NCBI GenBank assembly: GCA_009602735.1
Contig: WELA01010152.1
Span: forward strand, 4,025-26,037
Length of the DNA stretch: 22,013 bases
DNA from: Mesotaenium endlicherianum
Lineage: Eukaryota; Streptophyta; Zygnematophyceae; Zygnematales; Mesotaeniaceae
Direction: 5' to 3'
Under the pieces are notes generated by a model. It worked only from the letters and a program-made list of their open reading frames with translations. It was not told the DNA's origin and searched no databases. This document shows, one piece after another, positions 8,379 to 17,816 of this stretch (its first letter is position 1; every line of letters starts with the position of its first letter). Both the position numbers and the translations under genes were made by a program.

Positions 8379-9399
8379 CTGAGAAATTTTAATTGGCTAT
8401 AAAGATTGATCCATTATGTGTGCTAAAATTGCACTTTACCATTAACTTACCAATAGTCAAATTTCAGCCAATATACATTATTGTCAATATGATTTTGTGA
8501 CATGTAAAATATGCATTCTTTGCATACATCGTAGAGTTGAACATACTCAACTTAAGTTTGCGATGAGCAAACAAAATTGTTTCACTACAAATTTGACTCG
8601 AATTTGTCAATGACTGGATTGACACGTAACAAACCATACGAATCCTTAGTCCTCATTGCACGTTGGCAAAATAGTAAGCGGAATTCCTACTCATCCACGC
8701 TTTGAGGTCAGGTCAAGCGCGAGTGCAAGTTCGCATTGTAATGGTTTGGCCCATGGGAGAGGGAGGAAAAGAGAGAGAGAAATTTGATGCTAAATTAGGA
8801 CTATCAGGTTGCAACTAACATAGCAGGAGTACAAATGTTCCAACTTTGTATGCAGGGAGTATTGCGCGGCGCCTCCAACAGTGAGCCGGAGGGCGAGCTT
8901 ATACATGCACGTTTTAGCATGCGATAGGATAAGTTGGACGACAAATAGGCAGGTAGATAGGTAGGTCAGTAGATACTTAGGGTATGGTTAGCATTAAAAT
9001 CTCCATATTACTGCAAACCCACCAATAGTACATTACAACTACCCTACAAATAATTAAATATCAGCCAATAGACTATATTGTTAAAAAACATTCTGTGATG
9101 TGTAGTGTGCGAAGCGCAAAAGAAACTCACGGCCATGATTGATTAAAGTTGATACAGACCGTTGATTGGGTTCGTTAAATGGATCGCATCTTGATTTCGG
9201 ATTAAATTTTAGGATGTGGACCGATGTGGACCGATTTAGACTCGATAATGAAAAGTTGTCAATTCTATGCAATTATTATAGATGTTTTGTAATCTTTACG
9301 ATATTAAGTGCTTGTCACCTGTTCAAAAACTACTGCTTCTAGCAAAGCCGCAATAACGAGCTTCAGCGGAATTTTTGAACTAAAGTATTTTGTCGATGT
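8379..9399. other. AT-rich non-coding region
   Basis: No credible gene. The stretch around 8435-8530 (ACCAATAGT, TCAGCCAATA, TTTTGTGACATGTA) resembles the one around 9022-9110 (ACCAATAGT, TCAGCCAATA, TTCTGTGATGTGTA), suggesting a second copy of a degenerate repeat. A 10-bp unit GATGTGGACC is tandemly duplicated at about 9214-9233. Short ORFs here look random. Confidence 0.5.
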
Positions 9400-9815
9400 T
9401 AGCAAATGAAGAAGCGATAAGGTTAAGACCGCTTTTGAGTGGTCGCTATTTTTGGTCTCTGACGTGAAAATATTTGCACGCATTTAATTGTCCCACAATA
9501 CTTTTTTATAACGTACGTTAAAAAGCATATAGATTCTCTTGCCTTTACAAAAAATAATGAAAAATATGTGTATCTCCGAGACTTTTGTATGGGTCTGTCA
9601 AGCAATTCGACGTCTTTCTAATGAGTTAGATGCATAGGAATTGATTATAGTATGTGTATGAACACACAGGTTATAGTGGGAAGAAGATATGCGTGAGCAA
9701 CATTTCAGTAAAGCGGAAATTGGATTAAACATGATAAGATCATGATCGAACACGATTTGAGCCGGCTTAATTGGTAATGGGAGGAGGTGCGAGCAAGTAT
9801 GCCACGCGGCGAACA
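9400..9815 (+). repeat. Diverged direct repeat, copy A
   Basis: Shares ordered blocks with 10100-10555: TGGTCGCT near its start, then GGTCTC/ACGTG, CTTGCCTTT, a GAAATTGGATTAA block, and a nearly identical 3' end AATGGGAGGAGGTGCGAGCA at about 9776-9795. Spacing differs by indels. There is no coding sense; an old non-autonomous transposon or LTR family is likely, but the ends are not resolved. Confidence 0.55.
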
Positions 9816-10099
9816 AACCAACGGGCGATAGTGATTAGGGTATGTGCTGTCCGTGGTCACCTAGTGTGGATGGGCGATTTACTCTGGTGTAATGTTCGAC
9901 AATGCGCATTTTGCACTTGTATCCCATATTTAAGCTATGGTCGATTGTGATCAGTGTCAATTCCTTCATTTTTGGATCTTGCCTTTTGGTTTCAATTTAT
10001 TGCGTCCAAGACGTGATATTGAGTAATTTCTAGTGACGTGTTAAAAAAGCCCGCCCCGAGAAGAAAGGGGTGTTCGCAATGACAAACTTCAACAGAATG

Positions 10100-10555
10100 T
10101 TGGTTGACATCAAGCGAATTGAGCGGTAAATTGCTGGCCACTTCTGATTGGTCGCTTTCCCGGTCTCCTACGTGTAAATGTTAAACGTCTTTGTCCCATT
10201 ACATTTGTAAAGAACATTTGGTGGTGTATATATGTTTTCTTGCCTTTGCAAAGTTTTATAAAAAGCTTGTATATCTTAGACACATTCGTGGCGGTTTGTG
10301 TAGCACGGCCAAAATCACATATATGGGAAATGAACAAACTACGTCTCTAAACACATAGTGATGTCGCATAGTGACCTGATAAGAGATATGCGACCATTAA
10401 AATAAGGCTCTTGACGCATACGATACGGAATTTGATAAATCGAAATTGGATTAACACGATAATAATATATGGATTAGGATAAGATTGACTGCATACGAGA
10501 TGAGCTGAGTTGAAGAATAATGGGAGGAGGTGCGAGCAAGTATGCGGAGCAGTAG
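10100..10555 (+). repeat. Diverged direct repeat, copy B
   Basis: Second copy of the repeat at 9400-9815 in the same orientation, with the same order of blocks and the same 3' end (AATGGGAGGAGGTGCGAGCA, about 10518-10537). The DNA between the copies (9816-10099) shows no gene. Confidence 0.55.
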
Positions 10556-10658
10556 ACATATACCTTTCAAGAAGGTCGAAGTATACGGCATCGCAGTAAT
10601 GGTATGTAGAGAGACAGCAAGTAAAGAGCATGTATGTAGTGTAGTTTGTGGTCGTCAG

Positions 10659-10674
10659 TAAGGCGCCCCTTACG
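10659..10674. other. Short hairpin GTAAGG/CCTTAC
   Basis: Perfect 6-bp inverted repeat with a 4-nt loop, just outside the left arm of the large inverted repeat. Purpose unknown. Confidence 0.4.
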
Positions 10675-10769
10675 TAACCTCTGTAAGGAGGAAATTAGTA
10701 AGGGCCTCGCAGGTGCGCGTCGGGTTACCTTGTCGTTTCGGCGTGTTCCAAATTGCTCGGGATCATTCG

Positions 10770-11145
10770 AGACCGTTCCTCGACGTCGATGCACAATTTG
10801 GCTGCATCAGGCCGGCGCGTAATAAATCCTCGTTGTGAGGTCGGAATGGTCATTTGTTTTTCTTTTGTGTTTTTGCAGGGACGCCCGACGACGACTGACG
10901 GGCCATGGCCGCTAGCGGAAGGGGAGCCGGGGGTGGACCGGGTGGAGGTAAGTTATGTCTTTTTCGGTGTCGAGCATGGGCGCGGGGCCTTTCTTGCTTG
11001 GCCCCGCCTTGTTTTTGTGATAATTAATTTTGTCAATTTTGTTCATTTTGTTTCAACGCCAACTGTCGCCATCGATGTCGTCGATGTTTTGAGTTTTGTC
11101 GTGCACGTTTCAATTTGTCATCGTTCGGGGGCACTCTAAAAATCC
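10770..11145 (+). repeat. Left arm of large inverted repeat carrying a gene-start module
   Basis: On the + strand: a GC-rich block (AGGCCGGCGCG near 10809), a conserved block ending GGAATGGTCATTTG, a pyrimidine-rich tract and CAG acceptor, a short ATG exon, a GTAAGTT donor, then GTCGATG-rich DNA and CACTCTAAAAATC at about 11131-11143. The minus strand of 14830-14165 holds the same blocks in the same order, so the arms face each other. The likeness is clear block by block but is diverged, with an extra ~240 bp in the right arm (about 14210-14450). Confidence 0.6.
10879..10947 (+). CDS. Short first coding exon (5' UTR tail + start), left arm
   Basis: A 3' splice site with a long T-rich tract ending TTTTTGCAG lies directly before 10879, and a strong 5' splice site (GAG/GTAAGTTATG) directly after 10947. 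Between them an ATG at 10905 in strong context (GGGCCATGGCC) opens a frame encoding MAASGRGAGGGPGG, ending with one extra base (phase 1). Downstream exons were not found; transposon insertions begin within 1 kb. The protein is unknown and the glycine-rich start gives no family. The near-mirror copy on the opposite strand at 14620-14682 suggests a multicopy gene or element, not a unique host gene. Confidence 0.4.
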
Positions 11146-11917
11146 CCGGAGGCCGAATGGGAGGATAATGACGCGGAAATGATAATGACGCCCACTTTTC
11201 CGATCGCTCACTGCTAGTTATGCTGAAATCAAGGCTTCCGAAATATCTAAGTGCTTCGGAGGCTTGTCTGAGTCCAGAATCCGACCTTTTCAGACACCTT
11301 TCAGATGCCTTACTTTGCTTCCCCCCACATTGACAGGAAAGTTTGTGTTTCCACATACCGAATTTTTGGCCTAACTAAAAAACGCAAATTGCTGAAATAC
11401 AATTCTGAAAATGTATTCCGTACGGAAACGTTTTCAATATTTCACATTGCTGATTCGTAATTTCCTGAAGATTGCAATTCCTGAAACCCATATATACACA
11501 TTAACCAAGGGTTCCACAAGAAGTTTTCCGGGCACTTCTTTACTCAATGAGCGAAATATTAATGGTCGATTTTATATCGACTGGACCAATGAGGTGGTGT
11601 TGTTTAACCCAACTCAAACCACGTCTGAACACAGAGGAGCTCACATGACTACCATAACGTACATCGATCTTTTACATCAACCCATCTTCAGCATCTCCCT
11701 CTCACACGCGTGGAAAGAGGGCAAAGATAAAAACCTGCTTGCAAGTATGAGCGAGTCGGCTAAGTTGGGTTGAATTCAAAGTTGGATGTGATCCCTGCTG
11801 AAAACAAGATGTGCCATGTGATTTTGACCATGGAGACATGGTTAGATGCTTCAATGATAACCAATCTAATGTTTGAATGCCTAAACCCACGCACGCCTCA
11901 AAAGTGCGAGCGAGAAC
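11146..11917. other. Non-coding DNA between left arm and first MULE-MITE
   Basis: No credible gene. It holds several short inverted repeats, notably the perfect 12-bp palindrome TTCCGTACGGAA (11416-11427) inside a longer imperfect palindrome of about 31 bp (11406-11436). Motifs such as TGCTGAAAT recur in the corresponding right-hand DNA (13949-14165), so this may be the inner continuation of the large inverted repeat. Confidence 0.5.
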
Positions 11918-12886
11918 GGGGTAATTACCAAAGTAGCACTCCAACTTTTGTTTATTCTATAAATAGCACTCCCAAGTTTCGTTATTACAAAACTAGCACT
12001 CGCGCATGTAAGATGAGTCCACGTAGGTTATACAGGATCAAATGACGTGCCACACAAATTTGCACGCCACCCTACCTGACACACCACTTCTCTCTCCCGT
12101 TTCCAAAATCGCCCACCACCACTTTTCTAACTGACCCAACTTCACGAACCAAACTAGCCAAGGACGCCCAAAAATTGGTCCACAGGTATTTTTGTGACCT
12201 ATTTCTTGCGCCTTTATTTTCTACAACCTGTATTTTCTTGAGAGACTATATTCATCGCATTCTTTGCTATTTCAGGTAGGAACGCAATCACAAGAAGCTA
12301 ATTGTAGCGGCTGAGTCTAGTGGTTACTTGCCAGTCAGGTTGCCCGTGGCTATCCTTTCCTATGTGTAAGCAAATTGCACCTATTTTAATTGGGCATCCA
12401 TGGGAACATTTCTCACATCGTACATTTAATCGCCACGTTTTACCTACATTTAAATACCATGTTTTACCTATATCTAACCACCGTAAGAAGTACCTAGTTC
12501 ACCCGCCGAGTTTTAGACCCAGCTATGGAGTTCAAAAAGTCGTCTCCGTATTGGAGGCGCGGCACAGCGGTCAATGCCCTCAAAGAGTTTTGGAGCGTAA
12601 AATGAAGGTAGCGACAATGTGTCCACCCCAAATTTGGCGTCCTTGGGCAGTTTGGATCGCGAAGGTGGGTCAATTACAAAAGTGGTGGTGGAAGATTTTG
12701 GAAATGAAACAGAGAAGTGGTGTGTCAGGTAAGGTCGCGTGCAAATTCTTGTGGCACGTCATTTGGTCGTGTAAGGCCTACTTGGCCTCACCTTACATGC
12801 GCGAGTGCTAGTTTTGAAATAACAAAACTTGGAGTGCTAGATTTTGAAATAGACGTAAGTTGGAGTGCTACTTTGGTAATTACCCC
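11918..12886 (+). mobile_element. MULE-type MITE, copy 1 (969 bp)
   Basis: Begins GGGGTAATTACCAAAGTAGC and ends with the matching inverted sequence GCTACTTTGGTAATTACCCC. The inverted similarity continues for roughly 260 bp from each end, giving long terminal inverted repeats around a ~440-bp core. No transposase is encoded. Flanking 9-mers AGCGAGAAC (left) and AGCAAGAAT (right) agree at 7 of 9 positions, both differences being transitions, consistent with a decayed 9-bp target duplication. The second copy at 12980-13939 is the same element in the opposite orientation. Long inverted ends plus a 9-bp duplication point to the Mutator (MULE) superfamily. Confidence 0.8.
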
Positions 12887-12979
12887 AGCAAGAATTTGCA
12901 TTCGAAGCGCGTCCAGCCTCAACCCGAAACGCGTTATAGTTTCGAGTGGACGTTTTGGTCGGTCGAATCTTTTCAAATA
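12887..12979. other. 93-bp spacer between the two MULE-MITEs
   Basis: Host or older-repeat DNA; starts with the putative target duplication of copy 1 and ends with that of copy 2. No feature recognised. Confidence 0.6.
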
Positions 12980-13939
12980 GGGCAAATTACCAAAGTAGCA
13001 CTCCAACTTTCGTTTATTTCAAAATCTAGCACTCCAAGTTTTATTATTTCAAAACTAGCACTCGCGCATGTAAGGTGAGGCCAAGTAGGCCTTACACGAC
13101 CAAATGACGTGCCACAAAAATTCGCACGCGACCTTACTTGACACACCACTTCTCTGTTTCATTTTCAAAATCTTCCACCACCACTTTTGTAACTGACCCA
13201 CCTTCGCGATCCAAACTGGCCAAGGACGCCAAATTTCGAGTGGACACATAGTCGCTACCTTCATTTTACGCTCCAAAACTCTTTCAACGCCTCCAATACA
13301 AAGACAACTTTTCGAACTCCATAGCTGGGTCTAAACCTCGGCGGGTCAACTAGGTACTTCTTATGGTGGTTAAATGTAGGTAAAATGTGGTGTTTAAATG
13401 TAGGTAAAACGTGGCGATTAAATGTAAGATGTGAGAAATGTTCCCATGGATGCGCAGTTAAAATAGGTGCAACATGCTTACAAGTAGGAAAGGATAGCCA
13501 CGGGCAACCTCAATGGCAATGTGCCATGGTAACTAACCACTTGACTAGCCGCTACAATTAGCTACTCGTGATTACGTTCCTACCTGAAATAGCAGAGAAT
13601 GCGATGAATATAGTCTCTCAAGAAAATATAGGGTTAGAAAATAAAGGCGCAAGAAATAGGTCACGAAAATACCTGTGGACCAATTTTTGGGAGTACTCGG
13701 GTACTTTGGTTCGTGAAGTTGGGTCAGTTAGAAAAGTGGTGGTGGTCGATTTTGTAAACAAAAGAGAGAAGTGGTGTGTCAGGTAGAGTCGCGTGCGAAT
13801 TTGTGTGGCACGTCATTTGATCGTGTAAAACCTACGTGGACTTGCCTTACATGCGTGAGTGCTAGTTTCATAATAAAAAACTTGGGAGTGCTATTTGTAG
13901 AATAAACGAAAGTTGGAGCGCTAGTTTGGTAATTACCCC
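12980..13939 (-). mobile_element. MULE-type MITE, copy 2 (960 bp), inverted
   Basis: Same family as 11918-12886 but reversed: the block next to its right end (GTGGACCAATTTTTGGG and so on) is the reverse complement of the left part of copy 1. It is flanked by a perfect 9-bp target duplication TTTCAAATA (12971-12979 and 13940-13948), so this insertion is well defined and probably more recent. It has long terminal inverted repeats and no transposase. A 23-24-bp motif TTAAATGTAGGTAAAAYGTGG is repeated about 2.5 times at 13370-13430. Confidence 0.9.
13370..13430. repeat. Short internal tandem repeat in MULE-MITE copy 2
   Basis: Units TTAAATGTAGGTAAAATGTGG and TTAAATGTAGGTAAAACGTGG followed by a partial third unit, period 23-24 bp. 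A more decayed version is visible in copy 1 at about 12423-12482 in the opposite orientation. Confidence 0.6.
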
Positions 13940-13948
13940 TTTCAAATA

Positions 13949-14164
13949 TTCTGAATCGCGTAATCCCCACAAGAATGATGGAACTTTATTGAAACGAATC
14001 CTGACGGAAGTCGCTGCTGAAAAAGCTTCATTACTGGAGGCAGAGGCGAAGAATTTCAGTACTGAAATTTTTAAGTGGTTCCATAATGAAACGAGATTTC
14101 AGCATCCGTAATTCCGGAAGGTGTACACTTCCGCAAATCGCTTTCCGGAGCCGAAAAGCGGCTG
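13949..14164. other. Non-coding DNA with palindromes right of the MITEs
   Basis: Contains the perfect 18-bp palindrome AATTTCAGTACTGAAATT (14052-14069) and a near-palindrome GGAAGGTGTACACTTCC (about 14116-14132). No gene. It is probably the inner part of the right arm of the large inverted repeat. Confidence 0.5.
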
Positions 14165-14382
14165 GAGATTTTTAGAGTGGGCGTCCATAAGGGGAAATTG
14201 TCGGCCCCCTCACAAGAATTGAATTTGATGCATAAAGGGCATGAAAGAGAGTACTCTCTACTAGCTAATAATTAAAGCTGGAGCTTGGAGGGACAATCGA
14301 GAAAGAAAGGGCACGAATCAAGATCTCAAGTGATGTGTGAAATATTGTTTGCAAAAATCAACTGCACCACATGCTACAAAAG

Positions 14383-14403
14383 AACGGTGTATCATACACC
14401 GTT
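14383..14403. other. Perfect hairpin AACGGTGTA/TACACCGTT
   Basis: 9-bp perfect stem with a 3-nt loop, in the part of the right arm that the left arm lacks. Function unknown; it could be an internal palindrome of a small inserted element. Confidence 0.5.
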
Positions 14404-14619
14404 GCATCATACTGGATCATGGTGAATTTGAACATTGAACCGACATTGTGGGGAGGGGACGAAATGCCATCCACCAAGCGACCTCAGACGACATCGACCA
14501 GCGACAAAATCGGAACAACTAAATGACAAAAAAACAATAAATCCACAATGCAGGACGGAATATTACATCGCGCCACTACGTGCGGCCAAGCAACACTAGG
14601 CAGGCTCGACACAACTTAC

Positions 14620-14682
14620 CTCGCTCCGGCGCTTCCCCGCCTCCCCCGCCTCCCCCCAACGCCCATGGCCACGGCCCCTCGG
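14620..14682 (-). CDS. Short first coding exon (5' UTR tail + start), right arm
   Basis: On the minus strand an acceptor GTGCTGTGCAG precedes 14682 and a donor GAG/GTAAGTTGTG follows 14620. The ATG at 14666-14664 has strong context (GTGGCCATGGGC) and encodes MGVGGRRGRRGSAGA plus two bases (phase 2). Layout and splice signals match the left-arm exon at 10879-10947, but the peptide and exit phase differ. No downstream exon was recognised. It may be a decayed paralogue or part of an uncharacterised repeat family. Confidence 0.35.
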
Positions 14683-15139
14683 CTGCACAGCACAAAAAAT
14701 TGAGTTCAAATGACCATTTCGACCCCCACACCGAGAATTTATGCTGCGCCGGTCCGGCGCATTCGGAGCGTGCATTGACCCCGCCCCAGTCCGACGTGTT
14801 CAAAGGCACTCGGACGCGTCGGACGACCCAGCGTCCGACCCCGAAATCCCACGCGCAAGCGCGGACGTGTGTAACGTTTCGGCTTTTCGAGAGGATCTTT
14901 CCTCGGTATTCAAGGAATATTTAAATAAAGTGGAAAGAAAATCTATATACTTGTGCAGATTGACAAATCCTGGAGAAAGCAAAAATGAAAACTAACATAG
15001 AATGTGTGCTTGTGAGAGTTGCACTCACAATGACTACAGGAATTTATACCTGCACGACGTGAGGCACTGGAGTGCTTCGAGTCACCACCTAGGGCACTGG
15101 TTCATGTCAACAAAAACAGGCGAAGGGGTACGACCCATT

Positions 15140-15285
15140 TCGGCTAAATGCTCGAAACGCGCCGTTTGGCCGTTTGGAGATTTTTCGACGATTTCCGAAA
15201 AACCGTTTCGCGCCAAACGGGCGTTTTCGCGTTCTCGCGACTTTCCGAAAAGTCGCGACTGTTCGCGGAGTCGCGTACACATGCT
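15140..15285. repeat. Hairpin-rich GC block
   Basis: Contains a perfect 10-bp stem TCGCGACTTT / AAAGTCGCGA (15235-15244 and 15249-15258, 4-nt loop) and a wider inverted pair CCGTTTGG(C) at about 15162-15169 with CCAAACGG at 15213-15220. CpG is abundant. It lies directly upstream of the tRNA-like segment. Confidence 0.6.
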
Positions 15286-15310
15286 TTTCGTCATGAACCG
15301 GTAGTTATAA

Positions 15311-15395
15311 AAACTACTTCGCCAATCGGTTAGGTGTGAACGTTCCAAACGACAAGTCGCGGGTTCGAATCCGCTCGGATGCAAAGTCGCTTTGC
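15311..15395 (+). repeat. tRNA-like pol III segment (tRNA-derived SINE or tRNA relic)
   Basis: A perfect B-box GGTTCGAATCC (15362-15372) lies 32 bp after an A-box-like TCGCCAATCGG (15319-15329), the spacing of an internal pol III promoter. The loop TTCCAAA between them resembles an anticodon loop with CCA. The acceptor, anticodon and T stems do not pair properly and there is no 5' partner for the 3' acceptor sequence, so a functional tRNA is unlikely. A hairpin GCAAAG/CTTTGC follows at 15381-15395. A tRNA-derived SINE or a tRNA pseudogene fits. Confidence 0.5.
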
Positions 15396-15498
15396 ATATT
15401 ATGTGTCTTTAGACTTTTACGACTGTTTGTTTGTATTAACGACTAATCGTAAATCCAAAATCTGTGACTGTGCATTATCCGAAATAATGACAATGAAA

Positions 15499-15531
15499 AT
15501 AACTTAATTAAATAATGGTTAATTAAGTTAT
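15499..15531. other. 12-bp perfect inverted repeat ATAACTTAATTA/TAATTAAGTTAT
   Basis: AT-rich perfect stem with a 9-nt loop inside the AT-rich stretch 15400-15780, which otherwise shows no gene. A perfect 12-bp palindrome CACACGCGTGTG lies further on at 15661-15672. Confidence 0.5.
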
Positions 15532-15795
15532 CATCTCATAATTAATCAAAGTAACTTGATGAATAATTATGTCGTAATTTTGCGAAGTAGTTGAATTACG
15601 TTACGACGATTTTTGCAATAGTATCTCGGCCGTTTCGCCAATCGACCGGGAATTAATCAGCACACGCGTGTGGCGAATAATTCAATGTGATGCAATCATT
15701 TATCAAATAACGTATGATAATAGTATAACGTATTTTAGGTAATCGGGAAAACGTCCCAAATACGCCTAAAAAGCTCAGATCGTTACAACGGTCAC

Positions 15796-16900
15796 TCAGC
15801 TCGCACAATTCGTTCGCCCGAGGTCGCTGTCAGTCGCGCGCAAAATGTGTTGTCGTCCGGCTCGCACGCGCTCGCGAGGCGTCGCGCACGGTCGTGCTGA
15901 GGCAAACTCGGCCCGTCGCAGGGCCCCGCGATCGATCGCACGCAGACCACAAACCCTTGGATGATACCTGGATAACAACCATCATACCTTACAAACGATC
16001 CGGGATTTGGGAGTCGGGAGTCGGGAGTTCAGGAATCCGGAGTCGGGGCTTCGGGAGGCACCTGATTGCAACCTAATGGTCAAACGCTCGCTGCGAACCA
16101 CTGCGACGTGCAAGGACTGTGCTAATTTGTGGTCATCTCGGGTCACCTCATCGTACATGCGAACCTTTAGCGAATTTGGGCGGAACTGGACGTGTTGGAA
16201 CTTGGAACGTGTTTAATGACCAGCTTTGACTTCAGTTAGCATAAAAACAAAAGTGCCATGTGCGTGGAGCGAAAGCTAAGCAGGAAGCTCACGTGAGGCT
16301 CAAGTTGCTATGAGTTGCCCCCTTCTCCTTTCGAATTTCAACCTGGACAAATGGTCGCAAAAGTCGTGCATGAATGGTGACGTGTACTTGTATTGTTCCA
16401 TCATGCACGAAGTCCAGAATCTGCGGGAGTCCAGACTCCAGACTCCAGAGTCCTAACTTCTGAGTGCTCCAGAGTCCAAATCATAAGGAACTTCAGATAT
16501 TTTGGCCACGTCTACTGCGGGAAGGATTCATGATGCAATTTCAACCAGCTGACCTAGCATGGGTTGAACAAATGGCATCCCCGTCCATGGCGGGAGGACT
16601 TGTAAATTGTGACTCATGAGTAAGTTATATGTCGTGAGCGTTCGTGCAACGTTTTTCCGAGTGTCCTAAGCAAAGAATGAAGATCGTCAGCACGAGCAAG
16701 AAGTCAATCGGGCAACACTAGCAGGATCTCGCGAGGCCCCCCAGGCCCCCAGCTGGCGCGAGCTAACGCCTGTTCTTCGGTACGAAGTGTTAACAGTATA
16801 CAGACCAGTCACCAGATGCGACGGCCTTTCGCTGGGGTAACGCAAAAGCACAGACTCGTTTGCGCCATGGTACTGCCGCATAAAGCCTTAAGTCTGAGGG
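15796..16900. other. Non-coding region with short GAGTCGG/GACTCC repeats
   Basis: No credible gene. A short tandem of GGGAGTC-like units lies at about 16006-16045, and a related CCAGACTCCAGACTCCAGAG stretch at 16430-16478. ORFs here are short and lack any recognisable domain. Confidence 0.5.
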
Positions 16901-17710
16901 TCAAGCAGATTCTTGCATGCTTACTGAAATCAGAGTTCCTCATTAAAGGATATACAAAGACAGCAGCAGAAAGGTCCTATAGCTGACTATGCGTATGGAA
17001 AAAGTGATGTTAAGGGGTCAAATGCACTCGAGAATGCCGTGAATTGCTCTCGCAGAGGTAGCAAGAGAGCGTGAGATGAAACCATCAAAGTAGTCCACCA
17101 TGGCTGAACTATGGCCAGATTGAGGACTTTTGATGAGTATCTGCACAAGTCACACATGGGCCTGGGACACTATCATTCGGGGCAATTAAGACTTTGTAAA
17201 AAAAGCATGACCTTTAAGTGTGCAGGCACATGCCCAAACTCACAATTGGAGATATGTAAGATAGTCTTACTGCAGTTCATCCAAAACTTTCTCCATGGCT
17301 TCCCAAAAAGGTGGAGCTACTACATACTCAGAGATGGGAAATCCTGGAAGATAACTCATTGCAAGCCACGAGGATTAAAAAACAATTATAAGATTGACAG
17401 AGCGCAATGATGATGTAGCAGGGACCTCTGTCAGAATAATATGCTGGCCTGGGCAGCTCTTATAGTTTTGGAGCAGTCTTACAGCAACCCATTTATGGTA
17501 GGGTTCTCTTGGAGCAGCAAGCACGGGGGGCGAGGGGAGTGGCGAGAAGCATCAGGGCGATGCCTCCACATCCTCCTACCCACTCAAGGCCTCTCTCTCT
17601 TTCTGGCAGATCCTTTGAAAGCTACTCCCTCTCCTACTCGACACATGCCCTTCCAGCACACATCGACGGAGCTTGTAGCTCAATCCCTGACCTTCTCAAC
17701 ACTGCCTGCC

Positions 17711-17816
17711 TTGCTGGTCCTGCTTCTGCTCCTGCTTCTGCTCCTGCTGCTCCTGTTCCTCCTCCTGCTCCTGCGCCTGCTCCTACTCCTGCTGCAGCAG
17801 CTGCGGCTTGCTCGTG
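17711..17816. repeat. Imperfect CTG/CTC trinucleotide-hexanucleotide tract
   Basis: Runs of TGCTCC, TGCTTC and TGCTGC units. They create an artificial poly-Leu ORF on the + strand and poly-Ala/Pro in another frame. Confidence 0.85.

Larger units (their letters stand above)
14165..14830 (-). repeat. Right arm of large inverted repeat carrying a gene-start module
   Basis: Read on the minus strand it repeats the left-arm order: ACCGGCGCAGCATAAATTCTC, then GTCGAAATGGTCATTTG, an acceptor, an ATG exon, GTAAGTTGTG, TTGTCGCTGGTCGATGTCGTC and ACTCTAAAAATCTCC. The extra ~240 bp at about 14210-14450, which includes a perfect hairpin (14383-14391 / 14395-14403), is lacking in the left arm and may be a later insertion. 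Confidence 0.6.

Noticed and set aside
10753..11139. 128-residue + strand ORF across the left arm
   Set aside because: It reads through a strong acceptor and donor and does not use the well-placed ATG at 10905.
12320..12811. 163-residue ORF inside MULE-MITE copy 1
   Set aside because: It spans core and terminal repeat, has no transposase motif, and is not kept as one ORF in copy 2.
14741..14995. + strand ORF ending SAFREDLSSVFKEYLNKVERKS, which looks somewhat protein-like
   Set aside because: It overlaps the right arm of the inverted repeat, whose supported splice signals are on the minus strand; no splice sites or family match.
15311..15383. Functional tRNA gene (CCA-like anticodon loop)
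   Set aside because: Stems do not pair and the 5' acceptor strand is missing; only the pol III boxes are good.
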